From assembly GCF_022846615.1 (NCBI RefSeq), contig NZ_AP025637.1:2443001-2507000 (forward strand): a stretch of 64,000 nt of DNA, written 5' to 3'. Numbering within the stretch: position 1 is the first letter of the stretch; each line of letters starts with the position of its first letter. Under the pieces are notes generated by a model. It did no database searches, was not told the DNA's origin, and worked only from the letters and a program-made list of their open reading frames with translations. A program made the translations under genes and the position numbers. This DNA comes from Roseomonas fluvialis. Lineage in GTDB: Bacteria; Pseudomonadota; Alphaproteobacteria; Acetobacterales; Acetobacteraceae. Of this stretch, positions 42,609 to 50,839 are shown piece by piece.

Positions 42609-44137
42609 CCCTGCCGCCGCACCCTGGCCGCATCCGCGTCGAGATCGTGCAGGAAGGCCAGGTCCATCTGATGCGGCCCCTCCGGCAGGCCGGGGTCGAA
42701 CAACACCCGCACGCTGGTCCTGTCGCGCATCTGCGGCACCGGGTCGAAGGGCAGGGGGGCGCTTTCGAAGATGCGCTCGCCGCCCCGCGCCTGGTCCTGC
42801 CAGCGCGCCTGCACGAACCAGCGCGGGCCGGATTGTGTCTCGGCGCGGCGCAGGCCCGCGAGCGGCAGCTCGATCGCCGCGAGCCCGGCCGGCGCCGCCG
42901 CGGCCTGCGCGCGCGGCCCGGGCGCGGGGCGGCCCCGCGCCACCCCTGCGCCGCCCTGCGCGCGCCCGCCGGGGCGCGGCGCGGGTGCGCGCTCGGACAT
43001 CCCGGACATCACCACGATGCCGAGCCAGAACAGCCCGAACCCGCCCAGCACGGTCGGCCATAGAAAAGCATCCATGAAGCTCGCGATGCGGGCGTCGCGC
43101 GGCGCCTCGGGCCGGTAGCGCACCGTGACCTCCTCGCCCACCTCGCAGCACGGCGGGTTCGAGACGATGCGCGAGGTCACGCGCTGCTCGCTACCGCCGC
43201 GCGGCGTGAACACGAAGACGGGCGAGGCGCCGCCGCTGGTCACGCGCATGTCCACCACGCGCCCCGGCACGCTCTGGCTGGCGCGGATGAAGGCGGTCTG
43301 CGGCCAGGCCAGCGCGGCGGCACCGGCCAGGAAGGCGACGCCGATGCCGATCGGCACCAACCCAACAAGGCTCCGGGACTCGCGTCCGGCCGGCGGCGCC
43401 GCGGCTGCCGCAGGCCGCACCGGCTGGAGGATCGTCTGGTCGAGCACATACCCCGCGCCCGGCCCGCGGTCGTACTGCACCAGCAGCGTCGGCAGCACGG
43501 CGAAGCGCGCCTTCGGGTCGAAGTCGAGCGGCGCGCCCTCGAAGACCCGTTCCTCGTTGGTCAGCGGGTCGGTGAGGCGCGCCTGGACCACCCAGCGTGG
43601 GCCGTCTGCCGTGTCGGTCCGCTGCACCCGCGTGATGCGGGCGAGTCCGCGCTCCTGGAACTGCGGCGGCGCATAGGCCGGGGCCTTCGCCGCGGGCGCG
43701 CCGCCGAAGACGCGGAAGAACAGCAAGCCCATGCCGAACACCAGGCTGCCGAAGCCGCCGAGCACGGTCGGCAGCAGCCAGCTGTCCTCGAAGCTGTCCT
43801 GCGCGGCGCGACGCGGGTTGGAGGGGTCGTAGCGGATGGCAACCACGTCGCCCACCTCGCAACAGGGCGCCCCGCTGCCGATCGGGCCGACGGCGCGCAC
43901 CGCCTGCCCATCGGGCAGCGCGAATTCGAGGACCGGGTAGTAGACCGTGCTGTCCCGCCCGTCGGATCCGCGGCTGGTACTTGGGCGCATCTCCACGATG
44001 CGTGCATCGGTCATGCGCGCGCCGGCGCGGAAGGACAGTTCGGCCAGGATCGCCCAAGCCGCGCCGGCCAGCAGCGCAAGGCCGACCAGCATCACGCCGC
44101 CGAAGATCAGGGCTTCCGCCGTCACGCGCCGCCGCAT
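42605..44137 (-). CDS. DUF3592-type membrane protein, tandem double domain
   Basis: 510 residues. Two DUF3592 units in one chain, each with a leading helix, an extracytoplasmic domain with a Cys-Cys pair (APCCEVGDVVAIRYDP and PPCCEVGEEVTVRYRP), a following helix (WLLPTVLGGFG; FLWPTVLGGFG) and a cytosolic beta-rich tail (GPRWVVQARLTD; GPRWFVQARWQD). The repeat suggests internal duplication. The ATG at 44137 has GGGAGGCGG upstream. Middle gene of three related genes on this strand. Confidence 0.75.
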   Translation of the reverse strand: MRRRVTAEALIFGGVMLVGLALLAGAAWAILAELSFRAGARMTDARIVEMRPSTSRGSDGRDSTVYYPVLEFALPDGQAVRAVGPIGSGAPCCEVGDVVAIRYDPSNPRRAAQDSFEDSWLLPTVLGGFGSLVFGMGLLFFRVFGGAPAAKAPAYAPPQFQERGLARITRVQRTDTADGPRWVVQARLTDPLTNEERVFEGAPLDFDPKARFAVLPTLLVQYDRGPGAGYVLDQTILQPVRPAAAAAPPAGRESRSLVGLVPIGIGVAFLAGAAALAWPQTAFIRASQSVPGRVVDMRVTSGGASPVFVFTPRGGSEQRVTSRIVSNPPCCEVGEEVTVRYRPEAPRDARIASFMDAFLWPTVLGGFGLFWLGIVVMSGMSERAPAPRPGGRAQGGAGVARGRPAPGPRAQAAAAPAGLAAIELPLAGLRRAETQSGPRWFVQARWQDQARGGERIFESAPLPFDPVPQMRDRTSVRVLFDPGLPEGPHQMDLAFLHDLDADAARVRRQG

Positions 44138-44214
44138 CGACCGCCTCCCTGCACCGCGCACCAGCCTGCGGCGGTGCCGCGCGGCACGGCGTGCCGCCGG
44201 TCACACCACGCGCG

Positions 44215-44961
44215 TTACCCCCGCCGCTGCACGACGGTGGCGTCGGGATCGGGCTCGCGCAGGAAGGACAGGTCCATCCAGTAGGGGCCGTCCGGCTGGC
44301 CGGGATCGAAGCTGACATTCACCGCGGTCATGCTGCGCATCTGCGGCACCGGGTCGAAGGGCAGGGGCTCGCTTTCGAACAGACGCTGCACGCCGCCGCG
44401 CGGGTCCGCCCAGCGTGCCTGCAGGATCCAGCGCCCCGCACCGTCGCGCCGCAGTCCCGCGAGCGGCACGCTGAAGGTCAGCGGCGGCGCGCCGGGCGGC
44501 GCCTGCGCAAGGCCCGCCGCCTGCGCCAGGCCGGCCGTCCCGGGGCGCACTGCCCGCATCACGGCCGCGCCGACCAGCGTGAACACCAGGCCCATGCCGC
44601 CCAGCAGCGTCGCGACGAACCAGCTTTCCATGAAGCCGGTCATCTGCGCGCGATCGGGTGCCTCGGGCCTGTAGCGCACGCGGATGGTATCCCCCACCCG
44701 GCAGCAGGGCGGGTTGGAGGCAACGCCGCCTTCCACCCGCTGCAGTTTTCCGCTTGGCAATTCGAAGGTGAAGACCGGGGTGTAGGTGGTCGAGGACCCG
44801 CGGTCGCGGTCGCGGCTGCTGCGCGCGAGCATCTGCACGACGCGGCCATCGGTCTCGATCGCGCCGCGGCGGAATTCGACTTCGCGCCACGCGGCGAAGC
44901 CACCGCCGCCGAGCAACCCGAGGCCGACTAGCACCAGCAGCCAGGGCAGGATGCGCTTCAT
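44215..44961 (-). CDS. DUF3592-type membrane protein, single domain
   Basis: 248 residues with the same plan as its neighbours: N-terminal helix (ILPWLLVLVGLGLLGGGGF), a domain with PPCCRVGDTIRVRYRPEAP, a second helix (WFVATLLGGMGLVFTLVGAA) and a tail with GRWILQARWADP and FDPVPQM. The tail matches the C-terminus of the double-domain protein closely, including a PFDPVPQMR segment. First gene of the set; AGGACC precedes the ATG. Function unknown. Confidence 0.75.
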   Translation of the reverse strand: MKRILPWLLVLVGLGLLGGGGFAAWREVEFRRGAIETDGRVVQMLARSSRDRDRGSSTTYTPVFTFELPSGKLQRVEGGVASNPPCCRVGDTIRVRYRPEAPDRAQMTGFMESWFVATLLGGMGLVFTLVGAAVMRAVRPGTAGLAQAAGLAQAPPGAPPLTFSVPLAGLRRDGAGRWILQARWADPRGGVQRLFESEPLPFDPVPQMRSMTAVNVSFDPGQPDGPYWMDLSFLREPDPDATVVQRRG

Positions 44962-45224
44962 GGTCCTACCGCACCGATCCGGCGCGCGGCGCCGCCTGGA
45001 GGTTGGTCATGCCGGACACTCCGTCATCCGCGGGCAGCATTGCCGGCTTCGCGCCGCCGATCCAGTGGGCAGCACGCCCGCGCCGGGCCGCCCCGCACGG
45101 CCTGGGCGCGCCAGGGCCAACCCTTCGCGCCCGGCTGCCCACCGCCGCGATGCGTGCCACGCGCCCTGCAGCGTACCGGGGCGCCTTGATCGGGCGGGGC
45201 AGGGGGGCGATCTAAGGCGGCGTG

Positions 45225-45371
45225 ATGAGCAACCGCACACTCCCCATGGCCCCGCCGACGGCGCCGCCGCCCTTCGGCACGCGGCTGATCGGCTTTTTCC
45301 TGCTTGGCGGCACCATGTGGATCGCCGGGCTGCTCGCTCTGTTCCGGTCGGTCATGGCGGTGGTCCCCTGA
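45225..45371 (+). CDS. Small membrane protein, 48 residues, coupled to the XpaC-like gene
   Basis: Starts MSNRTLPMAPPTAPPPFGTR and continues with one hydrophobic helix (LIGFFLLGGTMWIAGLLALF). The stop codon overlaps the ATG of the next gene (TGATG), so the two are translationally coupled. A GTG just upstream in frame (45222) could also serve. AGGCGG lies before the start. The Pro-rich soluble part before a single helix suggests a small partner of the following membrane protein. No family recognised. Confidence 0.6.
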   Translation: MSNRTLPMAPPTAPPPFGTRLIGFFLLGGTMWIAGLLALFRSVMAVVP

Positions 45372-46087
45372 TGCTGTCGGCCTTCTGGCGGCGCTGGCTG
45401 CTGCCCTTCACCATCCTGCCGCTGATCCCGGCCACCTTGTTCAACCTGTTCGCCGGCCGCGAATGGGCGCTGCTGGGCTGCCTGCTCGGGCTCGGTTTCC
45501 CGCTGCTGGCCGCCTGGCTGATGCGCCGGGGACAGGCCGGGGATGCCGGTCGGGCAGCGCTCGCCATGGGTGCGTCCGTCGCCGCGGTCGCCTGGCTGGG
45601 GGCGGATGCCGGGCCGATCGCGGCCGGGCTGCTCGCGCTCGGCGCCTGGGGCGGTACGCGGTTGCTCTATACCGGTGTGCAGGAAGCGGCGCCGCCGCCG
45701 CAACCGGCCGCGCCGCCGCCGCCCCGCCCGCTGGACGACGCACGCGCGCGCCTCGCAGCCATCGCCGGGACTGCCCAGCGCCTGGCCGAACCGCGCCTGC
45801 TGCCGGTCGCCACCGCCATCGGCGCGGTGCTGGACGAGTTCGAACGCCGCCCTGAACGGCTGGAGGAAGCGCGCCGCTTCCTCGGCGTGAACCTCGACGG
45901 GCTGGAACGCATCGCCGCGCGCCTGTCGGCCGGCGCCGAGCCGCCGCCAGGCCTGCCATCCCTGTTGCGGGAGATGGAGGCCGCCGCCACCGGCCTGCGC
46001 ACCCGCCTGCGCGAGGAGGAAAGCGCGGCGCTGGCCGTGCAGGTGAATGTGCTCGGCGCGCGCATCCGCGAGGCCGGCTACGGGTAG
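45371..46087 (+). CDS. XpaC-like (5-bromo-4-chloroindolyl phosphate hydrolysis family) membrane protein
   Basis: 238 residues. Three or four N-terminal membrane helices (LLPFTILPLIPATLFNLF, ALLGCLLGLGFPLLAAWLM, and others) precede a Pro-rich linker and a helical cytosolic domain with DEFERRPERLEEARRFLGVNLDGLERI, the conserved core of XpaC-type proteins. The family often accompanies TelA-type toxic anion resistance genes, but none is present here. Translationally coupled to the small upstream ORF. Function in bacteria is poorly defined. Confidence 0.65.
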   Translation: MLSAFWRRWLLPFTILPLIPATLFNLFAGREWALLGCLLGLGFPLLAAWLMRRGQAGDAGRAALAMGASVAAVAWLGADAGPIAAGLLALGAWGGTRLLYTGVQEAAPPPQPAAPPPPRPLDDARARLAAIAGTAQRLAEPRLLPVATAIGAVLDEFERRPERLEEARRFLGVNLDGLERIAARLSAGAEPPPGLPSLLREMEAAATGLRTRLREEESAALAVQVNVLGARIREAGYG

Positions 46088-46306
46088 CGCCGAACCCGGT
46101 GAGGCCGAGTTACCCGACCGGTTGAAGATGCTCGTGACACCAAGGGCTGGAGGCGTCACCGAGAGCCGGGGCGAGCGGCAGCGGCTCCGGCCCCTCCCGC
46201 GCGACCGCACCGCACCTGCCCGCTAACCGAAGCGCCGGATTGCGCGAAATCATCCCGCAGGGCCGCCACCCCTGGCAGACTACCCCCGCCTCCGGAGGAA
46301 CCCCCC

Positions 46307-46843
46307 ATGATCCGTCGCACCATCCTGCTCGGCACGCTCGCCATCGCCGCCTGCGGCCCGGTCACGCCGCCACCGACCATCCCGGTCAGCGCCGCCCCGG
46401 GCGAGCGCGTGATCGACCCCATCGTGCGCGCCGGCAACAACGCCACCGCCTTCTTCCGCCGCCCGCAGCCCAACCAGCCGGCGGTCGCGGCGCGCGCCAT
46501 TGCCGATATCGAATACCTCGCCGGTGCGGTGCCGGCCGACCCGCGCTGGCAGACCGCCTCCAGTTCGGCCCAGGTGCAGCTGATCCAGGCGCGCAACCAG
46601 GCGCGCCAGGCGCTCGGCATTCCGCGCACTGCGTCGGCACAGGACGTGATCGACGGGCTGACCCGGGCGGCCGATGCGCTCGACGCGAATGACCGTGCCG
46701 CCGCGGCGCAGGCGCTGCCGCGTAGCATCTTCACCGCCGGCCCCGACCAGACGCTGCGCCGCCTGGCCCAGCCGCCGCGCATCCCCAGCGCCAGCGCGGC
46801 GCTGGCCGCCCTCTCGGCCGGGCCCTCGCCGCGCGGGCCTTGA
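46307..46843 (+). CDS. Putative lipoprotein, 178 residues
   Basis: Signal peptide with lipobox LAIAAC (Cys16), so likely lipidated and anchored in a membrane. The mature part is helical and Ala-rich, with RAIADIEYLAG and QLIQARNQARQALG segments. A strong CCGGAGGAAC ribosome-binding site lies seven bases before the ATG. No family recognised. It is followed by a Bug protein gene 58 bases downstream. Confidence 0.7.
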   Translation: MIRRTILLGTLAIAACGPVTPPPTIPVSAAPGERVIDPIVRAGNNATAFFRRPQPNQPAVAARAIADIEYLAGAVPADPRWQTASSSAQVQLIQARNQARQALGIPRTASAQDVIDGLTRAADALDANDRAAAAQALPRSIFTAGPDQTLRRLAQPPRIPSASAALAALSAGPSPRGP

Positions 46844-46901
46844 CGCGGCCCCGGGGCTGGGCGACCTCCGCGGCCAAGACAAACCGCGGAGGAACAACGC
46901 C

Positions 46902-47870
46902 ATGATGGAACGACGCTCGCTGCTGGCTGCGGCGGGGCTGCTCGCCGCCCCGGCGGTCGCCCACGCCCAGGCCGCCTGGCCGAACGGACCCATCCGGATC
47001 ATCGTGCCCTTCCCCCCGGGCGGGTCCACCGATGCGCTGTCGCGCCTTCTGCAGCCGCGCCTGTCCGCCGAGTTCGGCGTGCCCGTGGTGGTCGAGAACC
47101 GCGCCGGCGCCTCGGGCGCGCTCGGCACCGCCGCGGCGGCGCGCGCGGCCCCTGACGGCAATACTTGGGTGCTGGTCTTCGACACCCATGCGGTGAACCC
47201 CGCGCTGATCCCGACGATCGGCTTCGACACGCAGCGTGACCTGACGCCGCTGCTGCTGTTCGGCACCGCACCCATGGTGCTGACGGCGCATCGCACGCGT
47301 CCCTATCGGTCGGTGGCGCAGGTGGTCGAGGCCGCCAAGGCGCGGCCCGAGACCGTGACCTACGGGACCATCGGCAACGGGTCGCTCGCGCACCTGACCA
47401 TGGCGCTGGCGCAGCGCGCGGGCGGTTTCTCCCTGGTGCACGTGCCTTATCGCGGCGGCGGGCCGCTCGCGGTCGCGGCGGTGGCCGGGGAGGTCGACCT
47501 GCCCATCGCGACGCGCCCGGCGATCGGCGTGCATATCGACTCCGGCGCGCTGGTCCCCCTGGCGCAGACCGGCGCCACGCGATCGCCCTCGATGCCCGAC
47601 ATCCCAACGCTGGCGGAATCCGGCATCCCGGGGATCGACGCGCGGGCCTTCTGGGGATTCCTCGGCCCCGCCAACCTGCCTGCCGCGGTCAAGCAGCGGA
47701 TGGAGGCGGCGATCCGCGGCGCGCTCGATGTGCCGGAGATCCGCAGCCGCGTGCTGGGCCTGGGCATCGACCTCGACCCGCAGGGGGAGGCGGTGTTCGG
47801 CCCCTTCGTCGCGCGGCAGATGGAGGTCTGGGCGCAGGTGGTGCGCGAGAACAACATCCGCCCCGACTGA
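46902..47870 (+). CDS. Bug-family (tripartite tricarboxylate transporter) substrate-binding protein
   Basis: 322 residues. Signal peptide MERRSLLAAAGLLAAPAVAHA with an Arg pair that could suit Tat or Sec, then AAWPNGPIRIIVPFPPGGSTD, the family-defining first loop, and VVVENRAGASGALGT. A C-terminal LGIDLDPQGEAVFGPFV follows the usual pattern. CGGAGGAACAACGCC precedes the ATG. It is the second Bug protein in the window and has no TctAB partners nearby. Confidence 0.9.
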   Translation: MMERRSLLAAAGLLAAPAVAHAQAAWPNGPIRIIVPFPPGGSTDALSRLLQPRLSAEFGVPVVVENRAGASGALGTAAAARAAPDGNTWVLVFDTHAVNPALIPTIGFDTQRDLTPLLLFGTAPMVLTAHRTRPYRSVAQVVEAAKARPETVTYGTIGNGSLAHLTMALAQRAGGFSLVHVPYRGGGPLAVAAVAGEVDLPIATRPAIGVHIDSGALVPLAQTGATRSPSMPDIPTLAESGIPGIDARAFWGFLGPANLPAAVKQRMEAAIRGALDVPEIRSRVLGLGIDLDPQGEAVFGPFVARQMEVWAQVVRENNIRPD

Positions 47871-47896
47871 TCGACGTGGCCCCGGCGTGCACGGCA

Positions 47897-47991
47897 GCGT
47901 CCGGCCGGATGCCGCCACCGGCGGGGACGATGCCGCGCAGCACAGGAGCGTGCGGCCGGGTGCTGCCACCGGCCAGGACGATGCCGCGCCG
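47897..47991. repeat. Two tandem copies of a 51-bp unit
   Basis: Positions 47897-47940 and 47948-47991 match at 38 of 44 aligned bases, with a 51-base period. The unit includes CGGCCGG, GCCACCGGC and GGACGATGCCGCGC. It lies in the 246-base non-coding gap after the Bug gene. No start codon or terminator is evident in it. Confidence 0.7.
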
Positions 47992-48116
47992 TGGACCGCT
48001 GCGCGCCGACCCCATGGCCTGACGGCTGTGGCGCAGCCCCGTCCGGTTCAGGCCGGTCCAGCGCTGCCATGAAACGCGCCACACCGCTGCCACGGCCAGC
48101 GTGGCAGGCTGTGGGC

Positions 48117-48377
48117 ATGAAGGCGCTTGTCCCGCTGTTGGCCCTGCCGCTCGTTGCCTGCGTGGTGGTGCAGCCCGTGCCGCTGCCGGTCCCGTCCTCG
48201 CCGGTCTGCGACGACCCGGCCATGGGGGCGGCCTATGGTGCGGCGATCGGGGCCGGCATGGGCGCCATCGCCGGATCGACCCAGGCGGATGCCGCGCGCG
48301 GGGCACTGATCGGGGCCGGCGTGGGCGCGCTCGCTGGCGCTGCGATCGGCAGCGTGCCGTGCGAGACCCCGAAGTAG
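48117..48377 (+). CDS. Glycine-zipper lipoprotein, 86 residues
   Basis: Lipobox LPLVAC (Cys15) in a short signal peptide starting MKALVPLLA. The rest is a glycine zipper: AAYGAAIGAGMGAIAGS and GALIGAGVGALAGAAIGS, the two-helix glycine-rich hairpin typical of SlyB- and OmpA-like envelope lipoproteins. One Cys pair (Cys32 and a Cys near the C-terminus) may form a disulfide. An in-frame ATG at 48069 would add 16 residues before the signal peptide and is less likely. Confidence 0.75.
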   Translation: MKALVPLLALPLVACVVVQPVPLPVPSSPVCDDPAMGAAYGAAIGAGMGAIAGSTQADAARGALIGAGVGALAGAAIGSVPCETPK

Positions 48378-48616
48378 ACCGCCGCCGTGGCTGTGCCGAT
48401 GCGAGGCGCCCGCGCCCAGCCGGAGGCCGCCGGCTTGCGTGGACCCCGCGGCCGGGCGCCCGGCACGCGGGCAGGCCGCGGCGCGACCGCATGGCGATGC
48501 CCCGACGAAGCGCGCGGTACGACGCGACCGGCGCCGCGCCGGCCAGGTGCCGCGCTTGAAAGTGCTGCGCTTGCGCCATGCGGCGCGCGCCCGCAGATCA
48601 GCCCCATGACCCCGCC

Positions 48617-49420
48617 ATGCGCCGCGTGCTGACCGCCATCGCCATCATCGCCAGCCTGCCGCTGCTGCTGGTGGGGGCGCTCTGGGCAGGGCAGGAGAGG
48701 CTGATCTTCATGCCCGACCCGCGCGTGATCGCGGCGCCGCCGGGCTGGGAGCGGCCGGTGATCCGCACCACTGACGGGCTGGACCTGGCCGTGCTGGCGG
48801 TGGAAGGCCGACCCGGCGCGCCGGTCGTGCTGCATTTCCACGGCAATGGCGGCAATGCCGAGGACCGCGCAGGGCTCGGTTCCGCCCTCAACCGTGCTGG
48901 CTACAGCATTGTTCTTGCAGAATATCGAGGCTATGGCGGCAATCCGGGACGGCCGGGCGAGGACGCCATCGCCGCCGATGCCGTCGCCATGCTGGCCTGG
49001 GCCCAGGCGCGCTTTCCCCGCCGCCCGCTGGTGTTGTGGGGTGAGAGCCTGGGCACCGGTGTGGTGACCCGCCTGGCCGAGAACCGCCCGGGCATCGCGG
49101 CGGTCGTGCTGGAGAGCCCCTTCACCTCGGTGGCCGACCTGGCGCGCGGGATGTACCCGGTGGTGCCCACCGACCTGCTGCTGCGCCACCGCTTCGAGAG
49201 CCTGTCGCGGCTACCCGGCATACGCGCGCCGGTGCTGGTGGTGGCGAGCGAGGGCGACCGGATCACGCCGGTGGACCATGCGCGGCGGATGGCGGCGGGG
49301 GCCAGCGATGCACGTTTGGTCGTGCTGCCGGGCGGGGCGCATCCGGCGGTGCTGAACGACGATCGCGGGCAGGGGGTGCGCGCGGTGCTGGGGTTTCTGA
49401 GCGAGGTACCCGCGCGATAA
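48617..49420 (+). CDS. Membrane-anchored alpha/beta hydrolase (BEM46-like)
   Basis: 267 residues. One N-terminal helix (LTAIAIIASLPLLLVGALW) anchors the protein. The hydrolase has an oxyanion HFHGNGGN loop near 73-80, nucleophile elbow WGESLGTG (Ser144), acid in SEGDRITPVDHA and His in GGAHPAVL. Substrate unknown; eukaryotic relatives include ABHD13/Bem46. The ATG at 48617 gives a hydrophobic start; the frame open to 48578 has no coding merit. Confidence 0.85.
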   Translation: MRRVLTAIAIIASLPLLLVGALWAGQERLIFMPDPRVIAAPPGWERPVIRTTDGLDLAVLAVEGRPGAPVVLHFHGNGGNAEDRAGLGSALNRAGYSIVLAEYRGYGGNPGRPGEDAIAADAVAMLAWAQARFPRRPLVLWGESLGTGVVTRLAENRPGIAAVVLESPFTSVADLARGMYPVVPTDLLLRHRFESLSRLPGIRAPVLVVASEGDRITPVDHARRMAAGASDARLVVLPGGAHPAVLNDDRGQGVRAVLGFLSEVPAR

Positions 49421-49540
49421 CGCAGAATCAGGCTCAATCGCCCCCTGAGAGAGGGCGAACCGGCCATCCGCCGAAAAGATGGACTTGCCATGATGGGCGT
49501 TGGCCGGCCGCGGCATTTGGTGGCAGCATATTGATGGGCA

Positions 49541-50013
49541 ATGACACAGGACAATTTAGGGACTGCACTCGTCGTACCAAGTGAGCGCGAAGGTGGCCTG
49601 GCGCGGCTTCAGGAGGCGGTGCTGGCCCATCGGGCAGCGCTGGAGGAATACACTCGCGATCGCACGCCGCTCCAATGGGGGGCCGTGCAGCAAAACCTGG
49701 GCACTGCGCTCACAGTACTAGGAGAGCGCGAACGCGGTACGGCGCGGCTGGAGGAGGCGGTGCTGGCCTACCACGCGGCGCTGCAAGTGGTTTCGCGCGA
49801 CCGCGAGCCCTTCCTCTGGGCGCAGACAACCGAAAATTGCGCTCGGACCCTAGAAGTGCTCGCCGAACGTGAGGCCGCCAAAACCGTAGGTCGGGAGCCC
49901 TGGTCCAAGCAGAAGCGGCCCTAGAAGAGTATCGCCGCGCCGGGGCAGCACGGCAGATCGCAAAGGCCACCCACCTCCGCGACCGGCTCGCCGCGCGGTG
50001 CGCCACCCCCTGA
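49541..50013 (+). pseudogene. Truncated, frameshifted TPR-repeat gene remnant
   Basis: The first 110 codons encode two tetratricopeptide-like repeats with W...NLGTAL..LGERE.G...LEEAVLA spacing. Such repeats normally belong to long arrays, but here an in-frame stop lies just before the ATG. The frame ends at 49924. In another frame the typical repeat end continues (QAEAALEEYRRAG, then KATHLRDRLAAR) to a TGA at 50011-50013, showing a frameshift between about 49870 and 49905. The DNA is also slightly richer in A/T than its neighbours. Probably a decayed fragment of a large TPR protein gene. Confidence 0.7.
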
Positions 50014-50065
50014 CGCCACGCGCGCCTCGATGCCTCTCGATTTCCTGATGGCGTAGCCGCCTGCC

Positions 50066-50695
50066 TCAGCCCAGAGGCCGCGGCTTCTGCGGCAGCGGTC
50101 CGCCCTGGTCCGGCGCGAAATGCTTGCCCCCGGGCTGGGGTTCCGGCGCCGATGGCGCAGTGCCGCCAGCACCCCCCATCAGCGCCCCGAGCATCGCCCC
50201 TAACCCGCCCGCCGCCGGCGCCGCGCCGCCGCTGCCGCCGCCCATGAGCCCGCCGAGCAGCGCACCCAGCCCGCCGCCGCCCTGCGGCGCGCCGCCAGCC
50301 TGGCCGCCCATCATCTGCGCCAGCATCCCGCCCACGCCGCCGGCGCCAAACTCCTCGTCCCGCTGCGGCACGCGGCCCTGTGGCGTCAGCCCGTTGATCA
50401 GCTGCGGCAGCACGGCGGCCAGCACGCCGGCCATACCGCCCGCGCCGGTAGCACCGCCGCTGCCGCCGCCGAACTGCTGCGCCAGGCCGGCCAGTGTATC
50501 CGGCCCGAAGGCGCTCTCCAGCCGCTCCGGCGCCACCGGCTTGTTCGCCCCGGTGCCGACCCAGCTGTCCACCTCCTCGCCCAGACCGGCCTGGCGCAGC
50601 CGGTCCACCAGCGATCCCAGCCCCTGCGCGCCGCCCTGGCCCCCGGCCAGCAACCCGAGCAGCCCTTCGAGGCCGCCGCCCATCCTGTCCGACAT
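50066..50695 (-). CDS. YidB-family (DUF937) protein, Gly-rich
   Basis: 209 residues. The N-terminal part (GLEGLLGLLAGGQGG, LVDRLRQAGLGEEVDSWVGTGANKP) is the YidB/DUF937 pattern. The middle has LAAVLPQLINGLTPQGRVP. The last 90 residues are very rich in Gly, Met and Leu (MLAQMMGGQAGG, LLGGLMGGGSGG), probably disordered. No signal peptide. Function of the family is unknown. Transcribed away from the alcohol dehydrogenase gene. Confidence 0.78.
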   Translation of the reverse strand: MSDRMGGGLEGLLGLLAGGQGGAQGLGSLVDRLRQAGLGEEVDSWVGTGANKPVAPERLESAFGPDTLAGLAQQFGGGSGGATGAGGMAGVLAAVLPQLINGLTPQGRVPQRDEEFGAGGVGGMLAQMMGGQAGGAPQGGGGLGALLGGLMGGGSGGAAPAAGGLGAMLGALMGGAGGTAPSAPEPQPGGKHFAPDQGGPLPQKPRPLG

Positions 50696-50839
50696 CCTGT
50701 CCCTCCCGTCGCGATCGTCGTGGCGGCGATCCTACGCGCATCGGTTGCGCGCGCGCATCCACATTGCTGGCCCGCTTGACCCGCCGCACCCCCCTTGGTC
50801 CGATGGCTTCACGCCAGAGATCAACCGGAGGAACCAACC

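Noticed and set aside
49211-49516. 101-codon minus-strand frame opposite the alpha/beta hydrolase 3' end
   Set aside because: No RBS or motif; overlaps a well-supported hydrolase gene.
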